DNA of 64,000 nt, taken from the NCBI RefSeq assembly GCF_000142805.1, contig NC_013084.1:620001-684000 (forward strand), in the 5' to 3' direction. A program made the position numbers and the translations under genes. The DNA is from Lachancea thermotolerans CBS 6340 (taxonomy: Eukaryota; Ascomycota; Saccharomycetes; Saccharomycetales; Saccharomycetaceae). Shown one piece after another: positions 55,680 to 64,000 of the stretch. Position 1 is the first letter of the stretch. Each line of letters begins with the position of its first letter. Below the pieces are notes generated by a model. That model worked only from the letters and a program-made list of their open reading frames with translations. It searched no databases and was not told the origin of the DNA.

Positions 55680-55766
55680 TAGGCGGCAGGAACCCTTAAA
55701 GGAGACTTCTGGTGGGGAAGAGAGCACGGAAAACGATCCAGCGACACTACACACACACTTACAGAA

Positions 55767-56057
55767 ATGCTACAACAAACTACCAGAGGAACAAGAATGC
55801 TCGCGGGCGTGGCGGTCCGCGCCGCCACGCCTCGTGCGTCGCAGCGGTTTTTGTCGCGCAGCTGTGCGCTCCAAATGCCCGCGGGGAAGAGCGACATGAC
55901 GCAGAAAGACATGGATGCGAACAAGAAGAAGCTGGACGAGCTTGAGAAGAAGTCGCACAACGGCGGCGCCTACAAGAGACCCTCTACGGACGAGCTGAAG
56001 AAGAAGGGCGAGGACGCGCAGGTCGAACAGCACAGGCCGGACGACGGCGTGTACTAA
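55767..56057 (+). CDS. FMP16: Small mitochondrial stress-induced protein Fmp16
   Basis: 96 residues (S. cerevisiae 93). Residues 1-37 form an Arg/Ala/Ser-rich mitochondrial presequence (two early Met, 1 and 11). The mature part is hydrophilic and helical, with MDANKKKLDELEKKS and the conserved ending EDAQVEQHRPDDGVY. The S. cerevisiae protein was found in purified mitochondria and is strongly induced by stress; its role is unknown. The TATA box upstream fits that regulation. YDR070C lies between PAA1 and DOA4 as here. Confidence 0.92.
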   Translation: MLQQTTRGTRMLAGVAVRAATPRASQRFLSRSCALQMPAGKSDMTQKDMDANKKKLDELEKKSHNGGAYKRPSTDELKKKGEDAQVEQHRPDDGVY

Positions 56058-57216
56058 GCGTGCTGCGCCGCAGCGCGGCCGCTAGCACTGCATAGTTATT
56101 TATATACAGGCGCCTCGCGCGCCCCAGTACGTATCTGAAAATTTGAGTTGGACGGAAGAGGAGCCTTAGAGCGCGGCCTGGTCGCAGGCCCAGAACGCCC
56201 GCTACCAGGCGCAGTACCAACCGCTGTGGCACGTGCCGCCTCGGGGTCTGTCTTTTGTGGCGCGGTGGTGTTCCGCGTTGCTCTGCCGAAGCCGGGGCCG
56301 ACGCTCGGCGGCTATTCCTGAGGCCGACGCGGCTCCGGCGAGACGGAAGGATCTCCACGGGAGAAGCCAGCCGTGGACCAGAATACCGCGGCAAGTCCGA
56401 AACCATTGTACGTCATTTGGAAGGGCGCAGGCTTCTGTTCCGCAGGAGACGCGTGTTTGTGGTCTTTGTCATGTTCGTGGAAGGCGCTCGTAGAAGACGT
56501 AGGAAGAAGGTTTGGGCGGGATCGTCTTAGAGGTGCCAGAGAACGCAGAGGACGGCTTGGTGTGAGTGGAAGGTCCGGTGTCCCTAGGAGAGAGCCCAGA
56601 GAGGTGTTAATAGAAGCTCAGAGATGCGCTAGTAGAGGCTCCGAGAGGTGTTGGCAGAACCTCAGAGGTGTGTTCGTAGAAACCTAAACATTTCTAGGAA
56701 AACGCTGAAAAATGCCGTAGGAAGCTCAGAGGCAGTTAGTAGAAAGCCAGAGATCTCTTGGGTTGGGCTTAGAAACACGCTAGCGAAGAGCTGAGACGTC
56801 TCTAGGAGAGAGCACTAGAATGTACAGGGCCAGGCTCAATAATGTCTAAATTCATGCTCGGAAACATGCAAGGACCAGGCCCGGATCCCCTCAGCACCAA
56901 GCTCGGGCCTCTGAAGCGCCATCCGCGTCGCGCTGCACCCTGGGGTCACGTGCAGACTCCCAAGACCCAGCACTTCTCCCAGCGCGCGAGCCGCGTCCCG
57001 ACGGCGTCGCGCCCGGAATTGGTGCAATTGGTGCATCGTGGATCCTGTGCCCCCTCTCCCGCTCGCTCGCGCCCGCTCGCTCGCGTTTCTTCCCTCTCTC
57101 ATACTCCCATCTTTATAGACGAAAACACAGATCATATATATGGCTGACGCCTTTAAAATCGTCTATGTGTGCAGCTCATATGTAATCAGTGTCGATCCCG
57201 GCAAAGAGACGGCAGA
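56058..57216. other. Long DOA4 upstream region (1.16 kb)
   Basis: Carries the degenerate 22-bp repeat, CACGTG at 56230 and 56947, a CT-rich tract with doubled CGCTCGCTCGCG near 57070 and a TATATAT at about 57135. Open frames here are not supported as genes. Confidence 0.5.
56474..56824 (+). repeat. Degenerate 22-bp tandem repeat (minisatellite)
   Basis: From 56585 to 56824 eleven successive units of 20-23 bp can be laid out, starting at 56585, 56608, 56630, 56652, 56674, 56695, 56717, 56737, 56759, 56781 and 56303+500 (56803). A typical unit is TAGTAGAGGCTCCGAGAGGT followed by GT: TAGnAGA, then a CTC-AGAG core, then a GTGT or CGC end. More diverged units extend left to about 56474. No frame is preserved, because 22 is not a multiple of three. 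Confidence 0.7.
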
Positions 57217-59802
57217 ATGCCCCACAGCGAGGAGACCAGGATGTTCTGCAAGTCGCTCACACAGCTCTCGCGCATAGCAGACCAGTTCGTCAAGCAGGAC
57301 GGCGAAAACCTCGACATGGAAACGCTCCTTCAGGAGTGTATCGACACCCTAGTCAACTACCAGGACGAGTGCAAGAAGGTGCGCAAGCTCGGTCCGGGCC
57401 CCGACACGCGGGACCCGGCCGTCTTCGAGGCCTACGAGTCCGCGTACGTCTACTACAAGATCGTCTCGCAGATCGTGCTCAACAAAATCCCAGATCTGCC
57501 CCAGTTCGTGCAGGCCAAGGACTCCGCGAAAAGCCAGAAGGAGCGCGGTCTCCTCGAGGTCTACAACATGCTGCTCAAGACCCTGCTCACGGACGAGAAG
57601 ATAGGGGAGCTGCGCAAGTTCCTCAAGGACCACTCGCGGCCCGAGCCCCGGCAACACAAAAAGGGTGCCGGCGACGTTTCAAAAACCTGGGCGAACGGTC
57701 AAGCCATATCGCCCTCGGAGCTACAGTCTCTGCTTGGAGCCCAAAACGCCCTCCTGATAGACCTTAGGCCTCGCATAAAATTCGTGGAGTCCCACATCAA
57801 AACCGATAAAATAATGTGCATAGAACCTATCTCTTTCAAGGACAGCTACTCAGACACCGAGATAACCCGGAGGTCGCTCATAACCTCGCCCAACGAGGAG
57901 GTCCAGCTGTTCCAAGAAAGAGACAAGTTCGACTACATCGTAATATACACCGACGAACACGACAGAACTCAGTTCTGCAAGCAGAAACAAGCAAGCCTTG
58001 TGGACCTCTTGGTGAACCGATCCTTTGAAAAGCCGCTCCAGCGCACAATCATACTGACACTGCAAGGTGGCTTCGAAAACTGGTGCCGCAACCGCGGCCC
58101 CTGCGACAAATCGGAATCCTCAGAAGAAACGAACTTCGCAAGCGAATATGGCGTCCCGCCTCTCATTCCTAAAATACTCCCCGCGCTGCGGCCCATCCCT
58201 CCCTCGGCACAGGATCCGCTGAGCGTGAAAGGGGGTATGACCCTCAACACAAGCCTGACCCACGACAAACCGCTCAATACACAGCCTTTCCCTGAACAAC
58301 AGCAGCCCAGGCTCAAGCGAACTTCGAGCTTCAAAGACAAGTTCTCAAGCTTGACCCCATCCCGCTCTCGCGCTGGCAGTCCGTCTTTGCAGTCCCCGAC
58401 TATATTACATACGGACTCTACCACGTACCCGGATGCTCCCCAGCTTGCCCCCTCCTCCGTTCAACTTAATGCGTTGTCTCAACTGCAGCCTATCCACTCA
58501 AGAGCTGTGACTCCACAGTCGAAGAGCTTGTCGCCGCCCCGCTACAACGTAAATGGCAGTGGCCAGTTGACTAGCGATCTGATGGGCCACTCCCCTTCTC
58601 CGCCAAAGCCCGTTATCTTTCCAGTTAGTTCCCAATCTTCGGTCGCTAATTATCAGAATGGAAGCAAGCCCCTTACAAGGCGCAACACCAATTTCACCGT
58701 TGGACTTACAAACCTGGGCAATTCGTGCTATATGAACTGCATCATACAGTGTTTACTTGGAACCCATGAGCTTACGCAGATCTTTTTGGATGATTCTTAC
58801 AAAAACCATGTTAATCTTAACAGCAAATTGGGCTCTAAGGGAGTGCTTGCAAAGTATTTTTCGCAGTTGATTCACACAATGCAGCAGCAGGCTGCGTCAG
58901 CGTCAACCAAACAGAATTCAGGCGATAAGACCGCTGTTCAGCCACTTCATTTTAAAGTCGCATGCGGCTCCATCAACTCTCTTTTTAGAAGTTCTTCTCA
59001 GCAGGACTGTCAAGAATTTTGCCAATTTTTACTGGACGGATTGCATGAAGACCTTAACCAGTGCGGCGGGAACCCCGCGTTGAAGGAGCTTTCAGAAGAA
59101 GCAGAGGGAATACGTGAGAAGCTCTGTATGAGGATAGCAAGCTCTATTGAGTGGGAGAGATATCTAACTACCGACTTCAGTGTGATTGTTGATTTATTTC
59201 AAGGACAGTACGCTTCGCAGCTTACGTGTAAAGTTTGCGGCCGGACCTCGACGACCTATCAGCCCTTCTCAGTCCTCTCAGTTCCAGTTCCCAGTGGTTC
59301 CAAGTGTGATATTATAGATTGCTTCAAGGAATTCACTAAAGTGGAAACTCTGGAAAAGGACGAGCAATGGTCTTGTCCCCGGTGCAAGTGTAAGCAGCCA
59401 TCCACCAAGAAAATTACAATAACAAGGTTACCTCGCAACCTTGTAATTCATCTAAAAAGGTTTGATAACCTGCTTCACAAAAACAACATTTTTGTATCGT
59501 ACCCTCACACGTTAGACCTTACGCCATTTTGGGCTAATGACTTTGATGGAAGATTACCACCAGGTGTGGCTGAACTCCCAACCAGAGGCCAGGTACCTCC
59601 ATTTAACTACAACTTGTATGCGGTGGCTTGTCACTTTGGTACGCTTTATGGGGGACATTATACTTCGTACGTTGACAAGGGTGACAAAGCTGGGTGGTGT
59701 TACTTCGACGACACAAGCTGGAGGAAGGCCAAAAGTCAAGGTGAATGCATCACCCTCAGTGCGTATGTGTTGTTTTATCACCGTAAATACAATGTTTCTT
59801 AA
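57217..59802 (+). CDS. DOA4: Ubiquitin hydrolase Doa4 (UBP4/UBP5 ancestor type)
   Basis: 861 residues from ATG 57217 (S. cerevisiae 926); the frame is open 16 codons upstream without an ATG. Order: N-terminal helical MIT-like region (1-130), rhodanese-like domain (about 165-295, with LLIDLRPRIKFVESHI), Ser/Pro-rich linker, and USP domain (495-861) with catalytic Cys504 in GLTNLGNSCYMNC, His814 in YGGHYTSYV and a zinc ribbon CKVC...CPRC. Doa4 removes ubiquitin from cargo at ESCRT-III on endosomes and keeps the free ubiquitin pool. The first 170 codons end almost always in G or C, the last 400 are AT-leaning. YDR069C and UBP5 (YER144C) are the duplicated pair in S. cerevisiae. Confidence 0.96.
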   Translation: MPHSEETRMFCKSLTQLSRIADQFVKQDGENLDMETLLQECIDTLVNYQDECKKVRKLGPGPDTRDPAVFEAYESAYVYYKIVSQIVLNKIPDLPQFVQAKDSAKSQKERGLLEVYNMLLKTLLTDEKIGELRKFLKDHSRPEPRQHKKGAGDVSKTWANGQAISPSELQSLLGAQNALLIDLRPRIKFVESHIKTDKIMCIEPISFKDSYSDTEITRRSLITSPNEEVQLFQERDKFDYIVIYTDEHDRTQFCKQKQASLVDLLVNRSFEKPLQRTIILTLQGGFENWCRNRGPCDKSESSEETNFASEYGVPPLIPKILPALRPIPPSAQDPLSVKGGMTLNTSLTHDKPLNTQPFPEQQQPRLKRTSSFKDKFSSLTPSRSRAGSPSLQSPTILHTDSTTYPDAPQLAPSSVQLNALSQLQPIHSRAVTPQSKSLSPPRYNVNGSGQLTSDLMGHSPSPPKPVIFPVSSQSSVANYQNGSKPLTRRNTNFTVGLTNLGNSCYMNCIIQCLLGTHELTQIFLDDSYKNHVNLNSKLGSKGVLAKYFSQLIHTMQQQAASASTKQNSGDKTAVQPLHFKVACGSINSLFRSSSQQDCQEFCQFLLDGLHEDLNQCGGNPALKELSEEAEGIREKLCMRIASSIEWERYLTTDFSVIVDLFQGQYASQLTCKVCGRTSTTYQPFSVLSVPVPSGSKCDIIDCFKEFTKVETLEKDEQWSCPRCKCKQPSTKKITITRLPRNLVIHLKRFDNLLHKNNIFVSYPHTLDLTPFWANDFDGRLPPGVAELPTRGQVPPFNYNLYAVACHFGTLYGGHYTSYVDKGDKAGWCYFDDTSWRKAKSQGECITLSAYVLFYHRKYNVS

Positions 59803-59845
59803 GCACATAGCATATTATTCGCATACATAATGAATAATGAACTAT

Positions 59846-60736
59846 CTACTCCCAGTCATCATCTTCATCATCATTGTCATCGCCTCCTTTTTCCTGAGCC
59901 CCAGCGTCGTTTACCTCGTCATGTTGCACATCTATATCGCTTTTGTTAGGTTCCTTCTTGTTCTCCGAATCGGAAGCTTTGCCCAGCTCTGGTTCTTCCT
60001 CCTCATCATCCCAGTCAATTTCTTTATCTTCTTCTCCTTCTTTCTTCAAGAGTTCCTTGCGCTTACGCTCCATCTCAAATATTCTGTTCCTTTTCAAGAA
60101 GAATATATTCCAAAAGTCTTGATAGCTGAGTTTTTCAGGGACAAGAGCGTTCATTAGAAGCTCTAGGTTCTTATTCTCGGTGAGAAGCTGTGAGACCTCT
60201 GCTGTATATTCATCCACCTTGAAGTCATCCGGTAGTTCATCTTCGTTTTCCAAGTAAATCTTGTCATTACTAGAGAGCATTCTAAGTTCCGCCTCAGTCC
60301 TGTTGCCTGCAACTGGAGTAGTAGCTTTAGCATCAGGGGTTTGAGAACAAACAGTTGATGACTTCTGGTCGTTTACCTTAACCACCTCATCAAGCTTTGA
60401 CCCCAAGGTATTGGTTACGGAGGACCAAAATGATTTGGTCGACACTTTTTTCCAATAGTCTTGGGCAAGATGTTCAACATTCTGCAATTGTGTGTCTAGA
60501 GAATCTAAAGCGCCCTGGGCTTTCTCCGAGATGCGAGTATCGAGTGGAATATTCAATTCAACATCCCGTTCATCATTCACGAATTTCTTGAGAGCGCGAG
60601 CAGTGCGTTGATATTGCTCATCAATGGTTCCTTCAAGCTCTTGGAAAGCCTTTTCCGTATCCTTGTCACTCTTCAAGTCGCCCTCCACCAACTGTTCTCC
60701 ATTTCTAGTGGCCTGTTCCTCGTAAAAGAACTCCAT
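59846..60736 (-). CDS. DOS2: BSD-domain protein Dos2
   Basis: 296 residues (S. cerevisiae 310). It is hydrophilic, with a BSD domain near residues 180-240 where the paired aromatic motif stands in LSYQDFWNIFFLKRNRIFEM. The C-terminus is a long acidic Asp/Glu tail. The family is implicated in ubiquitin-dependent processes in S. cerevisiae, but its molecular role is unknown. It is convergent with DOA4 (43 bp) and corresponds to YDR068W, its neighbour. Confidence 0.92.
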   Translation of the reverse strand: MEFFYEEQATRNGEQLVEGDLKSDKDTEKAFQELEGTIDEQYQRTARALKKFVNDERDVELNIPLDTRISEKAQGALDSLDTQLQNVEHLAQDYWKKVSTKSFWSSVTNTLGSKLDEVVKVNDQKSSTVCSQTPDAKATTPVAGNRTEAELRMLSSNDKIYLENEDELPDDFKVDEYTAEVSQLLTENKNLELLMNALVPEKLSYQDFWNIFFLKRNRIFEMERKRKELLKKEGEEDKEIDWDDEEEEPELGKASDSENKKEPNKSDIDVQHDEVNDAGAQEKGGDDNDDEDDDWE

Positions 60737-60853
60737 TGTGCGTCTTTTTATTGATTTGAAGTACTTTATTAGTGGATAATTAATTGTTAATATAAACTTA
60801 GAGTATTCTCTTTATCTAGAAACCGCCAGAACATAAAAAGCCAGTAGGAGTTC

Positions 60854-61510
60854 ATGTCACTGGTGACCCCGCTGTATTTCAGCGCGGTTCAGCCCAATTT
60901 CTACAGAGGATCATGCCCAAGAGAGACCAACATCCCATTTCTTAATACATTAGGTCTCAAATACATTCTATCATTGACTCCAGAGCCATTAACAAACGAT
61001 GCAGTCATGAGCAAGTTTTGCGCCGAAAAGGGCATACAGGCCATACACATTGAGTGCAATAATGAGAAAAGTCAGAAGGACAAATCGAAAACAAAAGTGA
61101 AGCGCAAGAAGAAGCCAGTTCCCATTGAGTATGATGTGGTCGTACGATGCGTACAGTTCCTTATTGATAGGAGGCACTACCCCTGCTATATCCATTGTAC
61201 AAACGGTGAACTGGTTACTTCTCTTGTTGTGGCATGTTTGAGGAAGCTGTCATATTGGAGCACTGTGTCAATCTTTAACGAGTACTTGACTTATACATCT
61301 AGCATCAATATTCATGAGCGGGGCTTTATCGAGAATTTTAACCTGGAAATTGAGATAAACGACTTAGAAATGAAAGATAAAGTTCCCTGGATTACGGTAC
61401 GAGCCTCCGACGTTGCAGATCCTCATGGGGGGAACACGGCTGATAAAAATATTCGGAGGATACAAAGTTTTCCGGGAATGCTCCCCAGGCTCAAGTTTCA
61501 TAGTGTTTAA
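60854..61510 (+). CDS. OCA6: Oca6, atypical dual-specificity phosphatase family
   Basis: 218 residues (S. cerevisiae 224), starting MSLVTPLYFSAVQPNFYRGS. The fold is that of the Siw14/Oca cysteine phosphatases, but the active-site loop reads HCTNGELVT around Cys115: the arginine of the HCx5R signature is missing, as it is in the S. cerevisiae protein. It is therefore probably a catalytically dead member that acts in the Oca1-Oca6 assembly linked to inositol pyrophosphate signalling. A Lys/Arg-rich loop lies at 72-88. It is divergent from DOS2 and convergent with DDI1 (23 bp). Confidence 0.94.
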   Translation: MSLVTPLYFSAVQPNFYRGSCPRETNIPFLNTLGLKYILSLTPEPLTNDAVMSKFCAEKGIQAIHIECNNEKSQKDKSKTKVKRKKKPVPIEYDVVVRCVQFLIDRRHYPCYIHCTNGELVTSLVVACLRKLSYWSTVSIFNEYLTYTSSINIHERGFIENFNLEIEINDLEMKDKVPWITVRASDVADPHGGNTADKNIRRIQSFPGMLPRLKFHSV

Positions 61511-61533
61511 AGAGCGCACGTCATTATTCAAAG

Positions 61534-62742
61534 TCATTGAAAGAGAAGAGCCGCGGCTACGTCCGGATTACCATTGGCTTGTTCAAGCGAACGCAGGACC
61601 TCAGATCTTGAGAATCCCAAATCCATTAGCTGCTGCACAACCGATTCTGGGAATGCGCGCTCAGGGTGCGGTTGTGAAGTTTGTGCTTTTTTTGGTGGCT
61701 CCAATTGCGCAGATGGAGCTGGTATGTTAAGCCCTTGGGAAGTGGATTCGCTAATCTTCGCTTCGAGGCTCTCGGGGATTTCCGCCTCGCTTAGAAATCT
61801 TGTTTGAACCCCTGCAATCCGCAGAACATTATCTTTAAGGTCTATGCAAGCTTGGTGACGCTTCAGCATATCCAAGCCCAATAGCATGTCCACGTGTGTG
61901 TCCAGAACAGTGAAGCTACAGGGAACATGCTGCGTTTCGATCTTAACTTGCGCGATATGGATCTTTCCGATTATCTTTTGCACTCCCACTCCGTGCGCTT
62001 CTCCGGAGAATCTCTTGTCAATCAGCCGAGAGAGCCCTGCTTTCTCAGCTAGCTTGGTGGAAATAATGGTAGACTGAGCGCCAGAATCCACAAAGGCCTT
62101 CACTGGATAGCCGTTTATCTCCAAGTTTACATAGAGCATATGAACTGTCGTAAACGCCTCTGGAGTAAACTCGAGAGCGTTTCGCATTTGCTCGTCAATT
62201 TCCTGTTGGCTTATCAGTTCGCCTATGCGTTTTTGGTTCGCGGGGTCATCTGGGTTTCTCATTAGTTCGTCGTACTCTGTTTGCGCGATGCCAAAAGGAT
62301 TCTGGCGGCTTCCACCTTGCATGCTTTGGAGAAGGTGAGGTCCTGCTTGTTGGCGGAAAGCAGTGGCATCATTTATAATACTCTCAAATCCTGGGTTCGA
62401 GCTCACAATCTGGGCCCTTAGAGCGGGGTTCTGGAGGATCTGCTGTCTGGCCTGTTCAACAAGCATGTCCTCCATCGAGGCGCCACTTTGCGAATTTTCA
62501 TGGACATTGTTGATTTTGGCTTTAATTACAAGCAGCTCGTCATTTTCAAACTGCAGTTCTTGAAGCGTTTTAGATTCACTGCTGTTCAATGCCGTAGCTT
62601 TATGAAGCAGATTGTGCTTCGTTGCGTCGAACCCGCATTCGAACTCCAAAAGGGCAATGAGATCTTGAAGACTCATCTCTGCAGTAACGTCCAGAGGTCC
62701 AAAGATTTCATCTGTTATCTCACTATTGATTGTAAGTCTCAT
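61534..62742 (-). CDS. DDI1: Ubiquitin-shuttle aspartyl protease Ddi1
   Basis: 402 residues from ATG 62742 (S. cerevisiae 428); the frame is open 14 codons upstream without an ATG. Order: ubiquitin-like domain (1-78), helical HDD region (about 90-195), retroviral-type aspartyl protease domain with the catalytic D219-S220-G221 in AFVDSGAQST and LLGLDMLKRH, and a UBA domain at 366-402 (LMDLGFSRSEV). This is the ordinary host protease. Ddi1 cleaves heavily ubiquitinated proteins and delivers others to the proteasome. It lies head to head with MAG1, as YER143W and YER142C do in S. cerevisiae. Confidence 0.97.
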   Translation of the reverse strand: MRLTINSEITDEIFGPLDVTAEMSLQDLIALLEFECGFDATKHNLLHKATALNSSESKTLQELQFENDELLVIKAKINNVHENSQSGASMEDMLVEQARQQILQNPALRAQIVSSNPGFESIINDATAFRQQAGPHLLQSMQGGSRQNPFGIAQTEYDELMRNPDDPANQKRIGELISQQEIDEQMRNALEFTPEAFTTVHMLYVNLEINGYPVKAFVDSGAQSTIISTKLAEKAGLSRLIDKRFSGEAHGVGVQKIIGKIHIAQVKIETQHVPCSFTVLDTHVDMLLGLDMLKRHQACIDLKDNVLRIAGVQTRFLSEAEIPESLEAKISESTSQGLNIPAPSAQLEPPKKAQTSQPHPERAFPESVVQQLMDLGFSRSEVLRSLEQANGNPDVAAALLFQ

Positions 62743-63734
62743 TGTATGGTGTTGGTGGCGTCGTGGGCGGGATCCTTCAATCAAGGGAAGTTAGAGAAAT
62801 ATATATCAACAAATTTATATCTAAGTTCTTAGGTAATAATGAGGCGAACTCGAATAAAATTAGAAAACAATAGGCCAAGAAATAGCCAACAACAGCATTT
62901 TGCTTGAGAAGTTCAGTGTTTACGCTTTTCGTATGCATCAATCGATTTAGGTCCTACTGTTCACATGCAAGTAACTCAGGACCAGGATGGACAGCAAAAT
63001 CCCCAGTGAGATGCGATATTTCAATTAATACGACCCGTGCATTGCAAAACTTGGACATTGAGCTTGTGACAGGGATACTAGATTCGGTGTACTGAAGAAG
63101 GTGTTAAAAGGGCCCTACCGCCTGGCTCACAATGAAATTTATCAAGGTCCTGTGTCCTCGTTTTTTTAATATAACAAGATTTTTGTTCTTGCAAGGCCAA
63201 GCCACTAGCTTTGCTCAAATTTGCTGTTGTCTCATGAGATCTTCAAAGGCTAGTACTACGTTCATTTAGGTCGAAGTCGTCAGGGCTGAAGCGATTCTTC
63301 AGTGACTTCACGGCCTGTTCGTTGATAGGGACATATTGATTCGATAAGGATCGAGTAAACGGGGAAAGTTCCCCTGTTATGCAAATAATTCGTTCTAATC
63401 ATCGCTAGAGCTCATCAACACCTGTCAGTGTGATTCCTCTCAGATCGGTAACTAACTCAGGGCTCGGAAAGGAGATTGAGACTCTTTGTTTTTCATGTGG
63501 TGAAAGATAAATTAGTGCGAACCTAAGAGCAAACCACTTCCCACCGCGTCTTGACGGTAGCAAACAGCATTACAAAGAGCGTGGCATCAAGCTAGGTTTC
63601 TCTGAAGCGTTTCCAAGGAGGAAGGTAACCTCAAGGTCTAGAATTTTTACAAAACCAATTGTTCGGGACGTTAAAGTCGCAACTGCAACAGAGAACCCCC
63701 AGTTAAAATAGAGCCTGATAAGCTTGAAGCAGCA
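62743..63734. promoter_or_regulatory. DDI1-MAG1 divergent promoter region (about 1 kb)
   Basis: AT-leaning, with no gene or RNA I can support; a 63-codon frame at 62904-63095 is not recognisable. In S. cerevisiae the two genes share a much shorter bidirectional, DNA-damage-inducible promoter. Confidence 0.5.
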
Positions 63735-64000
63735 ATGAAGCGATCTCGTGAAGAAACCGTTGAATTACCTCAAGACTTTGCAGAGAAACATATTGACACC
63801 TTTGTCAAAGGATGTCACCACATTCTAGGTGTTGATCCGTCGTTGTACGATGCCTTGCTGTCGAAAGACTTTCAATTGTTTCTGAAGAGAGAGCAGCCTC
63901 CAATGGACTTGAATCATCATTTTATCAAGCTTGCAAGCAGCATTTTGGCACAGCAAATAAGTGGCGCAGCCGCGAACAGCGTCAAAAACAAGTTGATGGC
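63735..64000 (+). CDS. MAG1: 3-methyladenine DNA glycosylase Mag1, 5' part only
   Basis: The first 88 residues are visible before the window ends, MKRSREETVELPQDFAEKHI onward. The segment FIKLASSILAQQISGAAANS is the start of the HhH-GPD glycosylase core of the AlkA/Mag1 family; the helix-hairpin-helix and catalytic Asp would lie further on. Mag1 removes alkylated purines to begin base-excision repair. Pairing with DDI1 supports the name. Incomplete only because of the window edge. Confidence 0.93.
   Translation, partial: MKRSREETVELPQDFAEKHIDTFVKGCHHILGVDPSLYDALLSKDFQLFLKREQPPMDLNHHFIKLASSILAQQISGAAANSVKNKLM

Larger units (their letters stand above)
55141..55766. promoter_or_regulatory. FMP16 upstream region (626 bp)
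   Basis: Contains CACGTG at 55209, the four-copy 16-bp repeat at 55347-55410, a CCCCT stress-type motif near 55493 and a consensus TATA box at 55672. The TATA plus stress motif arrangement fits a stress-induced gene; no additional gene is seen. Confidence 0.5.

Noticed and set aside
61534-62742. Retroviral-type protease signature (DSG motif)
   Set aside because: The domain belongs to the host gene DDI1, flanked by ubiquitin-like and UBA domains; it is not a retroelement.

Overview
The window comes from the nuclear genome of a budding yeast (Saccharomycetaceae) that did not pass through the whole-genome duplication. The genes are mostly intronless and densely packed. Their order interleaves two Saccharomyces cerevisiae tracks, YDR067-YDR082 (OCA6, DOS2, DOA4, FMP16, PAA1, IPT1, SNF11, TPS2, PPH3, RAD55, SED1, SHU2, PET100, TFB5, VPS41, PDC2, STN1) and YER142-YER157 (MAG1, DDI1, LSM5, SCC4, SPT15, PEA2, UBP3, PET122, OXA1, BEM2, MYG1, COG3). 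The left end mixes a second pair (YOR187/188: TUF1, MSB1; YLR297-299: YHC1, ECM38). This is what an unduplicated relative should look like, and single genes stand for post-duplication pairs (DOA4/UBP5, SED1/SPI1). The short introns with GTATGT and (T/G)ACTAAC signals and the moderate GC content suggest Lachancea or a close relative; the genus is inferred. Gene names rest on remembered protein families and synteny, not on a database search.

Layout. 1-9.9 kb: an incomplete beta-propeller-like gene, MSB1 (polarity), ECM38 (glutathione breakdown), TUF1 (mitochondrial EF-Tu), YHC1 (U1 snRNP) and a small membrane protein. 10.5-23.3 kb: STN1 (telomere cap), a 5-hydroxyisourate hydrolase, PDC2, VPS41, TFB5, COG3 (with an intron), PET100 and MYG1. 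24.7-38.5 kb: BEM2, OXA1 (with an intron), PET122, SHU2, UBP3 and tRNA-Val(AAC). 38.9-48 kb: SED1, RAD55, PPH3, PEA2, SPT15 and SCC4. 48-64 kb: TPS2, SNF11, IPT1, LSM5, PAA1, FMP16, DOA4, DOS2, OCA6, DDI1 and the start of MAG1.

Themes. Mitochondrial biogenesis recurs (TUF1, PET100, OXA1, PET122, FMP16, probably MYG1), with OXA1 and PET122 sharing one divergent promoter. Bud-site and Rho polarity genes (MSB1, BEM2, PEA2) and DNA-repair genes (SHU2, RAD55, PPH3, MAG1) also recur, scattered as usual in yeasts rather than in operons.

Main observations: OXA1 and COG3 each need a tiny upstream exon joined through a canonical spliceosomal intron. Rad55 has lost the Walker B aspartate and the glycine before the Walker A lysine. 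A purine-catabolism gene sits between STN1 and PDC2. GC content is strongly mosaic, with GC-rich islands dense in CACGTG. There are three degenerate tandem repeats in promoters (22-, 16- and about 10-bp units) and a run of 22 G. I found no mobile element, CRISPR array, rRNA or convincing centromere, and no clearly novel multi-gene system.
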